NCBI GenBank assembly: GCA_964462125.1
Contig: CAYWXT010000212.1
Location: forward strand, 1-9,785
DNA length: 9,785 bases
Direction of reading: 5' to 3'
Source of the DNA: JAWLFY01 sp964462125
Lineage (GTDB): Bacteria > Planctomycetota > Planctomycetia > Pirellulales > Pirellulaceae
Shown here in pieces: positions 1-6,095 of the stretch. The notes under the pieces were generated by a model that worked only from the letters and a program-made list of their open reading frames with translations, ran no database searches and was not told the DNA's origin. A program made the translations under genes and the position numbers. Positions within the stretch are counted from its first letter, which is position 1. Each line of letters opens with the position of its first letter.

Positions 1-212
1 CAAGCATCACGCGATCTGCTTTGTCCCGCCGTGCAGGGCCGATACATCGGCAGCAGCGGGATGCGGCCCCCGCCCGGGGCACGCGAGCCGCAGATTTCCC
101 GCTGCCCGTTCCTGACACTCGGCGAATCGATCGGTATCCTGAGCGGACCGGTTCGTTTCTCCGGGAAGCTTTTTCCGGCCTCTCCCCTGACCCTGACTGA
201 GAAACCGCAGTC
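1..212. other. Unassigned sequence upstream of sucB
   Basis: No gene can be named here. The + frame starting at base 1 is open to a TGA at 214-216, which overlaps the sucB GTG start as GTGA. That arrangement would fit the tail of an upstream co-transcribed gene such as the E1 subunit. However, the translation is rich in Pro, Arg and Ser and I do not recognise an E1 C-terminus in it. The other two + frames are also open for over 100 bases, as expected at this GC content. No promoter or strong Shine-Dalgarno was recognised before the sucB start. It could be leader sequence or the end of a gene cut by the window edge. Confidence 0.25.
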
Positions 213-1673
213 GTGAGCGAAACCATCAACGTCGAAGTCCCTGGCGTCGGAGAGTCGATCACCGAAGTGCAAATCGGTCGCTGGCTGAAACAGGAAGGCG
301 ACTGGGTTCGAGAAGGGGAAGATCTGGTCGAACTTGAAACGGAAAAGGCTTCGGTCCAAATCCCCGCCCCCGCCTCCGGGGTCTTGCAGTCGATTTCCAA
401 ACCCGACGAAGAGTTTGCCGAGGTGGGGGAAGTCATCGGGGCGATCCGCCCTGGCGAGAAGCCGAGCGGCGAAGAATCCTCCGCAGCAGAGAAGACACCA
501 ACAGAGAAGGCCCCGGCCGAGAAACCTTCGGCAGAAAAGGCTTCGGCAGAAAAGGCTTCGGCGGAGGAGACGTCCCCGGCCAGCGATCAATCGCGGGGCC
601 AGTCACGTGATCGCGTTTTGGGCAAGTCGCAGGCGGCGTCGCCATCGGCGGCTTCCAGCGCCAGCGGTGCGGCGAGATCGACCGCGGCGGCGAGCTCCGG
701 CCGTGGTTCGGCTGCGGGGTACGTGATGCCAGCGGCCCAGCGGTTGCTGGAGGAACATGGAATCGATGCGGCCGATGTCCCGGCGACCGGTCCCGGCGGT
801 CGACTTTTGAAAGAAGATGTGCTGGCGTTCATTCGCAATCGTCCGCCCGCACCGGCCGGTTCGGCAGCCCCCGTTTCCGCCCCCGCTTCCGCCCCCGCTT
901 CCCGGGGCGCCACCGACGTGACGACCCCGCTGCGCCCCGCAGCACCAACGTCTTTGGTCACCGAGCCTTCGTTCCGGGCCGAAGAAGTCAAGCCGATGAG
1001 CATGCTCCGCCGCACCATCGCCGCACGGCTGGTCGAAGCCCAGCAGACGGCCGCGCTGCTGACGACCTTTAACGAGGTCGACATGCAGCCGGTGATGAAG
1101 ATTCGCCAGAGCCACAAAGACGCCTTTCAGGAAAAACATGGCGTCAAACTTGGCTTCATGTCGTTTTTCGCCAAGGCGGCGGTCGAGGCGTTGCGGCGTT
1201 TCCCCGCGGTCAACGCCGAGATCCGTGACGGCAGCATGGTCTACCGCAACTATCAGGACATTGGGATCGCGATCGGCGGTGGCAAGGGGCTCGTCGTGCC
1301 GGTGTTACGGAACGTGGAGCGAATGTCGTTCGCCGATGTCGAGCACGCGATCGGTGAATACGCCCGACAAGCGCAGGAAAATCGGTTACAACCCGATGAC
1401 CTGATGGGTGGCACCTTCACGATCAGCAACGGAGGGATCTACGGGTCCCTGCTGAGCACCCCGATCGTCAATCCGCCCCAATCCGGAATCCTCGGCCTGC
1501 ACACGATCCAGGATCGTCCCGTGGCGGTTTCCGGCCAAGTTGTCATCCGTCCCATGATGTACCTGGCCCTGACCTATGACCACCGCATCGTCGATGGCCG
1601 CGAAGCGGTCGGGTTCCTGAAAACGATCAAGGAAGTGATCGAAGATCCGACGCGGTTGTTCCTGGAAGTGTAA
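213..1673 (+). CDS. sucB: Dihydrolipoyllysine-residue succinyltransferase, E2 of 2-oxoglutarate dehydrogenase
   Basis: E2 core of the cytoplasmic 2-oxoglutarate dehydrogenase complex; it moves the succinyl group from lipoamide to CoA in the TCA cycle. The 486 residues show, in order: a lipoyl domain (about 3-78) with lipoyl-lysine K45 in ETEKA; an Ala/Pro/Glu/Lys linker (about 80-165); an E3/E1-binding domain (about 170-207, from VMPAAQRLLEEHGI to GPGGRLLKEDV); a second Ala/Pro linker; and the catalytic domain (about 255-486). The active site is H457 and D461 in DHRIVDG. The stretch NGGIYGSLLSTPIVNPPQS favours SucB over the pyruvate or branched-chain E2s. GTG at 213 is chosen because the lipoyl domain begins directly after it; no clear Shine-Dalgarno precedes it. 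Only 26 bp separate its TAA from the convergent hydrolase gene, with no obvious terminator between. An E1 (sucA) partner is not visible in the window. Confidence 0.95.
   Translation: MSETINVEVPGVGESITEVQIGRWLKQEGDWVREGEDLVELETEKASVQIPAPASGVLQSISKPDEEFAEVGEVIGAIRPGEKPSGEESSAAEKTPTEKAPAEKPSAEKASAEKASAEETSPASDQSRGQSRDRVLGKSQAASPSAASSASGAARSTAAASSGRGSAAGYVMPAAQRLLEEHGIDAADVPATGPGGRLLKEDVLAFIRNRPPAPAGSAAPVSAPASAPASRGATDVTTPLRPAAPTSLVTEPSFRAEEVKPMSMLRRTIAARLVEAQQTAALLTTFNEVDMQPVMKIRQSHKDAFQEKHGVKLGFMSFFAKAAVEALRRFPAVNAEIRDGSMVYRNYQDIGIAIGGGKGLVVPVLRNVERMSFADVEHAIGEYARQAQENRLQPDDLMGGTFTISNGGIYGSLLSTPIVNPPQSGILGLHTIQDRPVAVSGQVVIRPMMYLALTYDHRIVDGREAVGFLKTIKEVIEDPTRLFLEV
531..560 (+). repeat. Two perfect 15-bp tandem copies in the sucB linker
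   Basis: The unit gcagaaaaggcttcg occurs at 531-545 and again at 546-560. It lies inside a longer degenerate 5-residue periodicity (AEKxx) running from about 487 to 570. It encodes the flexible, charged linker between the lipoyl and E3-binding domains of SucB. A separate 12-bp perfect duplication (gcccccgcttcc, at 879-890 and 891-902) lies in the second linker. Both keep the reading frame, so they can lengthen or shorten the linkers without breaking the enzyme. Confidence 0.85.
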
Positions 1674-1699
1674 CGCTCCGGCTCGGCGCGGGGGATGGA

Positions 1700-2383
1700 C
1701 TACACCTCGAATTCCTGTCCGACTTTCAAGACCACCGGGGCCGCGTTCGTCTCCTTTTCAACGCGCTGGGCCCACATTCCAGCGTCCTGGCTGATCGGGG
1801 GCCAGGTGTTGTAGTGGTTGGGCAACACCGCTTTCGGCTCGATCAACTTGATGGCTTGAATCGAGTCGTCGATTCCCATGGTGTACAGATCGCCGATCGG
1901 CAGCACGGCGACATCGGCCCCGTGAGCGTACAACCTCATGTCGCTGAACAGCGCCGTGTCGCAGGCGAAATAGAGTCGCGCCCTGTCGATCGTCAGCAGA
2001 AACCCGCCCGGGTTGCCTCCGTCGGAGCCGTCGGGAAGCATACTGCTGTGCAGCGCCGGGACCAGCTTCACGTTCCCGAAATCGGTCTCGACGCTGCCGC
2101 CCAGGTTCATCCCGAGGGCCTCCTCGATCCCGTGTATTTGGGCGAACCACTGCGCGACTTCAAAGTTGGTGATCAAGTTCGCCCCACTCGCCTTGACGAT
2201 CGGCTCCACGTCGGCGACATGGTCGAAATGGCCATGTGAAACCAAGACGTACGAGGCATCCTGGAAATCCTCAGGCTTCGCTGTCGCTGCCGGGTTGTCC
2301 TTCAGGAACGGGTCGAGCAGGATCCGGTGGCGACCGGTTTCAATCAGCCAGCTGGCGTGGCCCAGCCAAGTCAGTTTCGTCAT
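1700..2383 (-). CDS. UPF0173 metal-dependent hydrolase (metallo-beta-lactamase fold)
   Basis: A 227-residue protein of the UPF0173 family, predicted cytoplasmic metal-dependent hydrolases of unknown substrate. The metallo-beta-lactamase motif is H50-x-H52-x-D54-H55, with further likely metal ligands H112, D142 and H190. Family-typical blocks are WLGHASWLIE at the N-terminus, GDLYTMGIDDSIQA (about 164-177) and PNHYNTWPPI (188-197). The frame is open further upstream, but ATG at 2381-2383 is chosen because homologues begin at MTKLTWLGHA and an AAGAGAG purine run lies about 7 bases before it; the upstream extension looks non-coding. There is no signal peptide or membrane segment. It lies 145 bp downstream of trpB on the same strand, so read-through from trpB is possible. 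The fold and family are secure; the reaction is not known from the sequence. Confidence 0.92.
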   Translation of the reverse strand: MTKLTWLGHASWLIETGRHRILLDPFLKDNPAATAKPEDFQDASYVLVSHGHFDHVADVEPIVKASGANLITNFEVAQWFAQIHGIEEALGMNLGGSVETDFGNVKLVPALHSSMLPDGSDGGNPGGFLLTIDRARLYFACDTALFSDMRLYAHGADVAVLPIGDLYTMGIDDSIQAIKLIEPKAVLPNHYNTWPPISQDAGMWAQRVEKETNAAPVVLKVGQEFEV

Positions 2384-2412
2384 CGGGCTCTCTTCACGAT
2401 GCGGGTGGTTCC

Positions 2413-2443
2413 GTATCACGCATTGCTTACAACTTGATAACAA
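2413..2443 (-). promoter_or_regulatory. Weak candidate promoter for the UPF0173 gene
   Basis: On the minus strand a TTGTTA (2438-2443) and a TGATAC (2413-2418) are separated by 19 bp, inside a locally AT-rich stretch of the 145-bp gap between trpB and the hydrolase gene. The spacing is longer than the optimal 17 bp and the -10 match is imperfect, so this is only a candidate. The rest of 2384-2528 shows no hairpin with a T-run, so no terminator for trpB is evident there. Confidence 0.2.
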
Positions 2444-2528
2444 CGCTCGCAGGTTCAACGTTCCCAGCGAAGGCCGAGTGCCGGCGACTCCACCAGGATT
2501 TGGGGACGTCCTCGATCAGGCGGAAACG

Positions 2529-3752
2529 CTACCACGTCTCTCCCCGCAACCGTGCGATCTCCATCGCGTCCTTGTCGCCGCGTCCGGAGAGGCAGACGAC
2601 GAGGTGTTCGTCGGAGGACATCTCGGCGGCCAGCTTGAGTGCCTTGGCGACGGCGTGGCTGGTTTCCAAGGCTGCGATGATCCCTTCGCGGCGCGCCAAG
2701 GAATCGAACGCCTGCATCGCTTCCTGGTCACCACATTCGCTGTAGCTGACCCGGGCGGTCTGTTTCCAGTAACTGTGCTCGGGACCGACCCCAGGGTAAT
2801 CGAGCCCGGCGCTCATGGAGTGCACGTCACAGGTTTGCCCGTCCTCGTCCTGCATCACGTAGCTGTAGCTGCCGTGCAGCACGCCGGGGCTGCCGTGGGA
2901 CAAGGGAGAGGCGTGGTCGCCCGGTTGCGTCCCCCGGCCTCCCGCCTCGACCCCGTACAGTTTGACCCCCTCGTCTTCCACGAAGGGATAGAACATCCCC
3001 GCGGCATTGCTGCCACCGCCGACACACGCGACAACGCGGTCGGGGAGCCGGCCAAACGTCTCGCGGCACTGCTGGCGGGTCTCACGGCCGATCACGGCTT
3101 GGAAATCGCGAACCATCATCGGAAAGGGGTGGGGACCAATGACGCTGCCGATGATGTAGTGCGTCGACTCGACCGACGCCATCCAATCCCGCATCGCCTC
3201 ATTGACCGCGTCGCGGAGTGTTCGCGAGCCGCTTTCGACCGGCGAGATGGTGGCCCCCATCAGCTTCATGCTGAACACGTTCGGCTTCTGGCGGCGAATG
3301 TCCTCGGCCCCCATGTAGACCGTGCAGGGGAGCCCGAAGTGGGCACAGGCGGTGGCGGTTGCCACGCCGTGCTGGCCCGCCCCGGTCTCGGCGATCACCC
3401 GGGACTTGCCCATCCGCAGCGTCAGCAGGGCTTGCCCGACCGTGTTGTTGATCTTATGCGCCCCGGTGTGATTCAGGTCCTCGCGTTTGAGCCAGATCTG
3501 GCCCCCGCCGGCCGCTTCGCTCAGCCGCCGGGCATGGTACAACGGGCTTGGGCGGCCGACGAAGGTCTTCAGCAGCGATGCCAACTCCCGCTGAAACTCC
3601 GAATCCCGCTTGGCACGATCGTATTCCTCGGATAGCTGGTCCAGCGCCCGGGTCAGCGTCTCGGGAACGAAACGGCCGCCAAAATCTCCAAAACGCCCCC
3701 GCTCATCAGGGACGGCAGCGTCAGCGTGGGACTTGGCAGGTACGGTGCTCAT
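2529..3752 (-). CDS. trpB: Tryptophan synthase beta chain
   Basis: PLP enzyme that condenses indole with L-serine to give L-tryptophan, the last step of tryptophan synthesis, normally in an alpha2-beta2 complex with TrpA. The 407 residues are normal length for TrpB. Key features are FGDFGGRFVPETL (21-33) at the start of the fold; HTGAHKINN with the PLP Schiff-base lysine K100; catalytic glutamate E122 in AETGAGQHG; the phosphate-binding GGGSNA (245-250); and S389 near the PLP pyridine nitrogen in CLSGRGDKD. The sequence resembles the standard TrpB1 type that pairs with TrpA. The frame extends upstream to 3824, but ATG at 3750-3752 is preferred: AGGAAT lies about 8 bases upstream and the extension is Arg/Gly-rich without homology I recognise. 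No trpA, trpC or trpF is present in the window, so the gene is separated from the usual trp cluster at least locally. Confidence 0.96.
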   Translation of the reverse strand: MSTVPAKSHADAAVPDERGRFGDFGGRFVPETLTRALDQLSEEYDRAKRDSEFQRELASLLKTFVGRPSPLYHARRLSEAAGGGQIWLKREDLNHTGAHKINNTVGQALLTLRMGKSRVIAETGAGQHGVATATACAHFGLPCTVYMGAEDIRRQKPNVFSMKLMGATISPVESGSRTLRDAVNEAMRDWMASVESTHYIIGSVIGPHPFPMMVRDFQAVIGRETRQQCRETFGRLPDRVVACVGGGSNAAGMFYPFVEDEGVKLYGVEAGGRGTQPGDHASPLSHGSPGVLHGSYSYVMQDEDGQTCDVHSMSAGLDYPGVGPEHSYWKQTARVSYSECGDQEAMQAFDSLARREGIIAALETSHAVAKALKLAAEMSSDEHLVVCLSGRGDKDAMEIARLRGETW

Positions 3753-3792
3753 CGATCGGGATTCCTGGCGGACGGTCCCCCTCGCCCTACGC

Positions 3793-3813
3793 CTCCCCGG
3801 AATGCCGGGGGAG
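3793..3813 (-). other. GC-rich hairpin in the trpB leader
   Basis: The + strand reads ctccccgg, loop aatg, ccgggggag: a stem of about 8 bp with a single-base bulge. It sits 41-61 bases upstream of the trpB ATG. It is not followed by a T-run on either strand, so it does not look like an intrinsic terminator, and no short Trp-rich leader peptide was seen next to it. It could be a leader structure in the trpB mRNA or chance pairing of GC-rich sequence. Confidence 0.4.
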
Positions 3814-3869
3814 CAAGGAAACAAGAGAAACCGCTGGGAAGGGCGAATTCGCGACGCTTGGAAAGAGAT

Positions 3870-3904
3870 TTCCTCGTGCCAAGTGACTTCCTCGTGGCAA
3901 GTGA
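3870..3904. repeat. 18-bp tandem direct repeat, two copies
   Basis: Copy 1 (3870-3886, ttcctcgtgccaagtga) and copy 2 (3888-3904, ttcctcgtggcaagtga) differ at one base and are offset by 18 bp. They lie in the middle of the trpB/mutM divergent intergenic region. A small perfect hairpin, ggaaa-gaga-tttcc (3860-3873), overlaps the start of copy 1. Direct repeats between divergent genes could be protein-binding sites or a remnant of a larger repeat; the sequence does not decide this. Confidence 0.75.
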
Positions 3905-3961
3905 ATTGTCACGGGGGAGGGAAGTGTGGTCAACGCGGTCGCCTTCCACTCTTTCTCCCCT

Positions 3962-3988
3962 CCTTCGTGTTTTCCATGTTCTTTGTGG
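3962..3988. repeat. Degenerate 9-bp-periodic repeat track
   Basis: Three 9-mers follow each other: ccttcgtgt, tttccatgt and tctttgtgg, sharing a pyrimidine-rich start and a final (g/a)tg(t/g). From memory, similar CTTCGTG-type 9-bp-periodic tracks are dispersed in intergenic regions of planctomycetes and some other bacteria; I cannot verify that here. The track ends 27 bases before the mutM ATG and is not coding. With 3870-3904 it makes up most of the recognisable structure of the 263-bp gap. No convincing promoter for either flanking gene was found. Confidence 0.5.
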
Positions 3989-4015
3989 TCCACTCCCGCG
4001 ACGGTTGCATTTGCC

Positions 4016-4936
4016 ATGCCTGAACTTCCCGAAGTCGAAACGATGCGGCGGGGGCTGTTGCCGATCGTCAGCCGCCAAATCATCGCCGCCGAACGTCCCC
4101 CCTGCGATCGGCAACCGATCGTGTTCACACCACCGATCGACACCTTTCGACGACGCGTCGTCGGTCAACGGGTCGTTTCGGTCGGCCGGCGTGGCAAGCG
4201 GGTGTTGATCGGCTTGCAGGCTGACCCCACGGGGGAGCAGTCTCCGGAGGATGGCCAGGCGATCGTGATCGAGCCGCGAATGACCGGCCTCGTGTTGCTC
4301 TCCGAGCCGCCGACCCAGGAACACCTCAGGTTGCGGCTCACCCTCGGCGGGGACTCGACGCTGGAACTGCTCTTCTGGGACCGCCGCGGCTTGGGGACGG
4401 TCAAACTGCTAGGTCAACAGGAACTGCACTGCCAGCTCGAATCAAAACTCGGCGTCGACGCGTTGGAGGTTGACGAGACGGCTCTGCGGTGCCTGTTCGG
4501 TTCCAGCCGACGGGCGATCAAGGTGGCGCTGCTGGACCAGTCCTGTGTGGCGGGGATCGGCAACCTGTACGCCGCCGAGATCCTGTTCCTGGCAGGGATC
4601 GACCCGCGGACCCGCTGTGACCGACTGACCCGGCCGCAGTGGCGGCGGGTTGCCGAGGCGATTCCGCGGGTGCTACTGGAGGCGATCGACAACGAGGGGA
4701 GCACCCTGCGCGATGGCACCTACCGCAATGCGCTCAACAACCCCGGCAGCTACCAGAGTTCTCATCGCGTCTACGACCGCGCCGGGGAGCGCTGCCCGCG
4801 GTGTGGCGACCAAGGGATCATACGGCGGATTGTGCAGGCCCAGCGAAGCACGTTTTTCTGTCCGCTGTGCCAGCGGAGGAGCGGGCGGCACCCGGCGGTG
4901 TCAATGGAAGTTCGCAGTTCTTCGCCATGCCGGTAG
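4016..4936 (+). CDS. mutM: Formamidopyrimidine-DNA glycosylase (8-oxoguanine glycosylase/AP lyase)
   Basis: Base-excision repair enzyme that removes 8-oxoguanine and formamidopyrimidines and cuts the abasic site by beta,delta-elimination. The N-terminus MPELPEVETMRR fixes the start at 4016: after Met removal the proline is the catalytic nucleophile and the next Glu is catalytic. Other features are hairpin lysine K61, the intercalation-loop Met in EPRMTG (M90), the helix-two-turn-helix (about 168-197, with N183), and a C-terminal zinc finger C260/C263/C282/C285 containing R277. At 306 residues it is longer than the usual 270 or so, with an insertion near residues 70-80, two extra residues inside the zinc finger (18 between the Cys pairs rather than 16 in E. 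coli Fpg), and about 20 residues after it. The ORF is open 90 bp upstream but those codons are intergenic repeat. No Shine-Dalgarno is visible. The Tat protein gene follows 52 bp downstream, possibly co-transcribed. Confidence 0.95.
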   Translation: MPELPEVETMRRGLLPIVSRQIIAAERPPCDRQPIVFTPPIDTFRRRVVGQRVVSVGRRGKRVLIGLQADPTGEQSPEDGQAIVIEPRMTGLVLLSEPPTQEHLRLRLTLGGDSTLELLFWDRRGLGTVKLLGQQELHCQLESKLGVDALEVDETALRCLFGSSRRAIKVALLDQSCVAGIGNLYAAEILFLAGIDPRTRCDRLTRPQWRRVAEAIPRVLLEAIDNEGSTLRDGTYRNALNNPGSYQSSHRVYDRAGERCPRCGDQGIIRRIVQAQRSTFFCPLCQRRSGRHPAVSMEVRSSSPCR

Positions 4937-4988
4937 AATGGGGTGGCCGAGGGGATTCCCGTTACCAACTCGCTCCCGAGACAACCCG

Positions 4989-6035
4989 ATGGACCTTGCC
5001 ACGAACCGTCGCCAGTGGCTTCGAACCGCCGCCCTGCTGACCGCCGGCGCCGCCGCAGGGCGCCGGTCCGCTGCTCAGGAGTCGGCACTCGACCCGCGTT
5101 GGAAGGACGCCGCCACCCGGGGGCTCGATTGGCTCAGCCGCAATCAGTCCTCCCGAGGACACTGGAACACGAATGTGTATCCCACCGCAATGGCAGCGCT
5201 GGCCGGCACCGCACTGATCGCCAGCGGTAGCACGACGACCCAGGGACCCTATGCTCGCGAAATCGCTCGCACGGCCGATTTCATCATCAGCAAAAGCCGC
5301 GACAACGGGCTGATCGGCGACCCGACGACCGACCAGCGATACACCTATGGCCACGGCTTTTCGATGCTGTTCCTCTCGCAAGTTCTCGGCGAAGAGGGGC
5401 TCCTCGACCGGCGGCAGGAACTGGTGGAGGTGCTGACCAAGGCGGTGGAATTCAGCGGCAACGCGCAGACCGCCGCTGGGGGTTGGGGTTACGTCTCCGC
5501 CAAGGAAGGAAACGACTTCGACGAGGGCTCGACCACCATCACCCAGGTCCAAGGCCTGCGAGGTTGCCGCAACGCCGGGATCCCGGTCAGCGGTGAGGTT
5601 ATCGAACGGGCCAAGGAGTACATCTACAGCTGCAAAAATCCCGATGGCGGGATCAGCTACAGCAGCCGCCAGCGGGGCAGCAGCCGTCCGGCGATCACGG
5701 CCGCCGCCCTGGCGGCACTCTACAACGCCGGCGACTACGACAGCGAGCACGTTCCGGAGATGTGGAACTATTCCAAGGAGACGCTGCACGACATCAGTGA
5801 CGGTGCCCGCGCCTTCGGCCACTGGCACTACACCTATCTCTATTACAGCCAGGTCGTCTACCGGCAAGGAGACGAATTGTGGTTGCCGTTCCGCGACCGG
5901 CTGTACGACCGCATCGCGAGCGACCAACGCCCCGACGGCTACTGGGACGGCCAGATCCATGCGGTCTATGTCTCCGCCTGCAATCTGATCATGCTGCAAC
6001 TCGACCGCGGCTACCTGCCGATTTACCAACGCTAG
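4989..6035 (+). CDS. Tat-exported protein with prenyltransferase/squalene-cyclase-like repeats
   Basis: A 348-residue protein of unknown function. The N-terminus carries a twin-arginine-type signal: NRRQWLRT (6-13), then an Ala/Leu-rich stretch and a likely cleavage near residues 28-31, so export in folded form is inferred. The mature part has about five alpha-helical repeats resembling the prenyltransferase/squalene-oxidase (QW-like) family: GLDWLSRNQSSRGHWN (45-60), a segment around YGHGFSMLFL (120-129), AGGWGYVS (163-170), KNPDGGISYS (216-225) and QRPDGYWDG (313-321). These suggest an alpha/alpha-toroid. The DxDD motif of class II terpene cyclases is not seen, so cyclase activity cannot be claimed; binding or structural roles are equally possible. 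ATG at 4989 is chosen because it starts the Tat signal; the longer frame upstream overlaps mutM. It ends in the bidirectional terminator. Confidence 0.8.
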   Translation: MDLATNRRQWLRTAALLTAGAAAGRRSAAQESALDPRWKDAATRGLDWLSRNQSSRGHWNTNVYPTAMAALAGTALIASGSTTTQGPYAREIARTADFIISKSRDNGLIGDPTTDQRYTYGHGFSMLFLSQVLGEEGLLDRRQELVEVLTKAVEFSGNAQTAAGGWGYVSAKEGNDFDEGSTTITQVQGLRGCRNAGIPVSGEVIERAKEYIYSCKNPDGGISYSSRQRGSSRPAITAAALAALYNAGDYDSEHVPEMWNYSKETLHDISDGARAFGHWHYTYLYYSQVVYRQGDELWLPFRDRLYDRIASDQRPDGYWDGQIHAVYVSACNLIMLQLDRGYLPIYQR

Positions 6036-6036
6036 G

Positions 6037-6060
6037 AAAAAAGGGGTCAGGACCCTTTTT
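6037..6060. terminator. Bidirectional intrinsic terminator
   Basis: An A-run (6037-6042), gggg, a short loop centred on tcagga, ccc and a T-run (6056-6060) form a GC stem flanked by A/T tracts. Read on + it ends the Tat-protein transcript; read on - it gives gggtcctgacccc followed by six T and ends the kinase/glutamate dehydrogenase transcript. It starts two bases after the TAG of the + gene. The stem is short (3-4 GC pairs plus A-T extension), but position and symmetry support the call. Confidence 0.75.
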
Positions 6061-6081
6061 CACCCGGACCCTTTTTCACCC
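6050..6081. repeat. Perfect 16-bp tandem duplication at the terminator
   Basis: The unit ggaccctttttcaccc occurs at 6050-6065 and again, without mismatch, at 6066-6081. The first copy contains the right arm and T-run of the terminator; the second adds an extra ccc-ttttt arm. It fills the gap between the two convergent genes (6036-6095) almost completely. Confidence 0.9.
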
Positions 6082-6095
6082 CAGGAAGCTGGGCG

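Noticed and set aside
31..216. A small 61-residue open frame ending in a GTGA overlap with sucB
   Set aside because: The overlap is suggestive, but the translation matches nothing I recognise and the frame is open from the window edge, so neither a start nor a product can be supported.
1674..1699. Terminator between convergent sucB and the UPF0173 gene
   Set aside because: The 26-bp gap is GC-rich, with no stem followed by a T-run on either strand.
2013..3635. A 540-residue open frame on the + strand opposite trpB and the start of the UPF0173 gene
   Set aside because: It is antisense to two clear genes with conserved motifs. Long antisense frames are common at high GC content, and its translation shows no recognisable domain.
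3753..3824. N-terminal extension of trpB (and similar upstream extensions of UPF0173 at 2384-2458 and mutM at 3926-4015)
   Set aside because: Family N-termini begin at the internal Met in each case. Purine-rich sites precede the trpB and UPF0173 starts, and the mutM start is fixed by its catalytic N-terminal proline.
4962..6029. A 355-residue open frame on the - strand opposite the Tat-signal protein gene
   Set aside because: The + strand gene has a Tat signal, repeats and a terminator just after it. The antisense product is Val/Ala/Gly-rich with no family resemblance.
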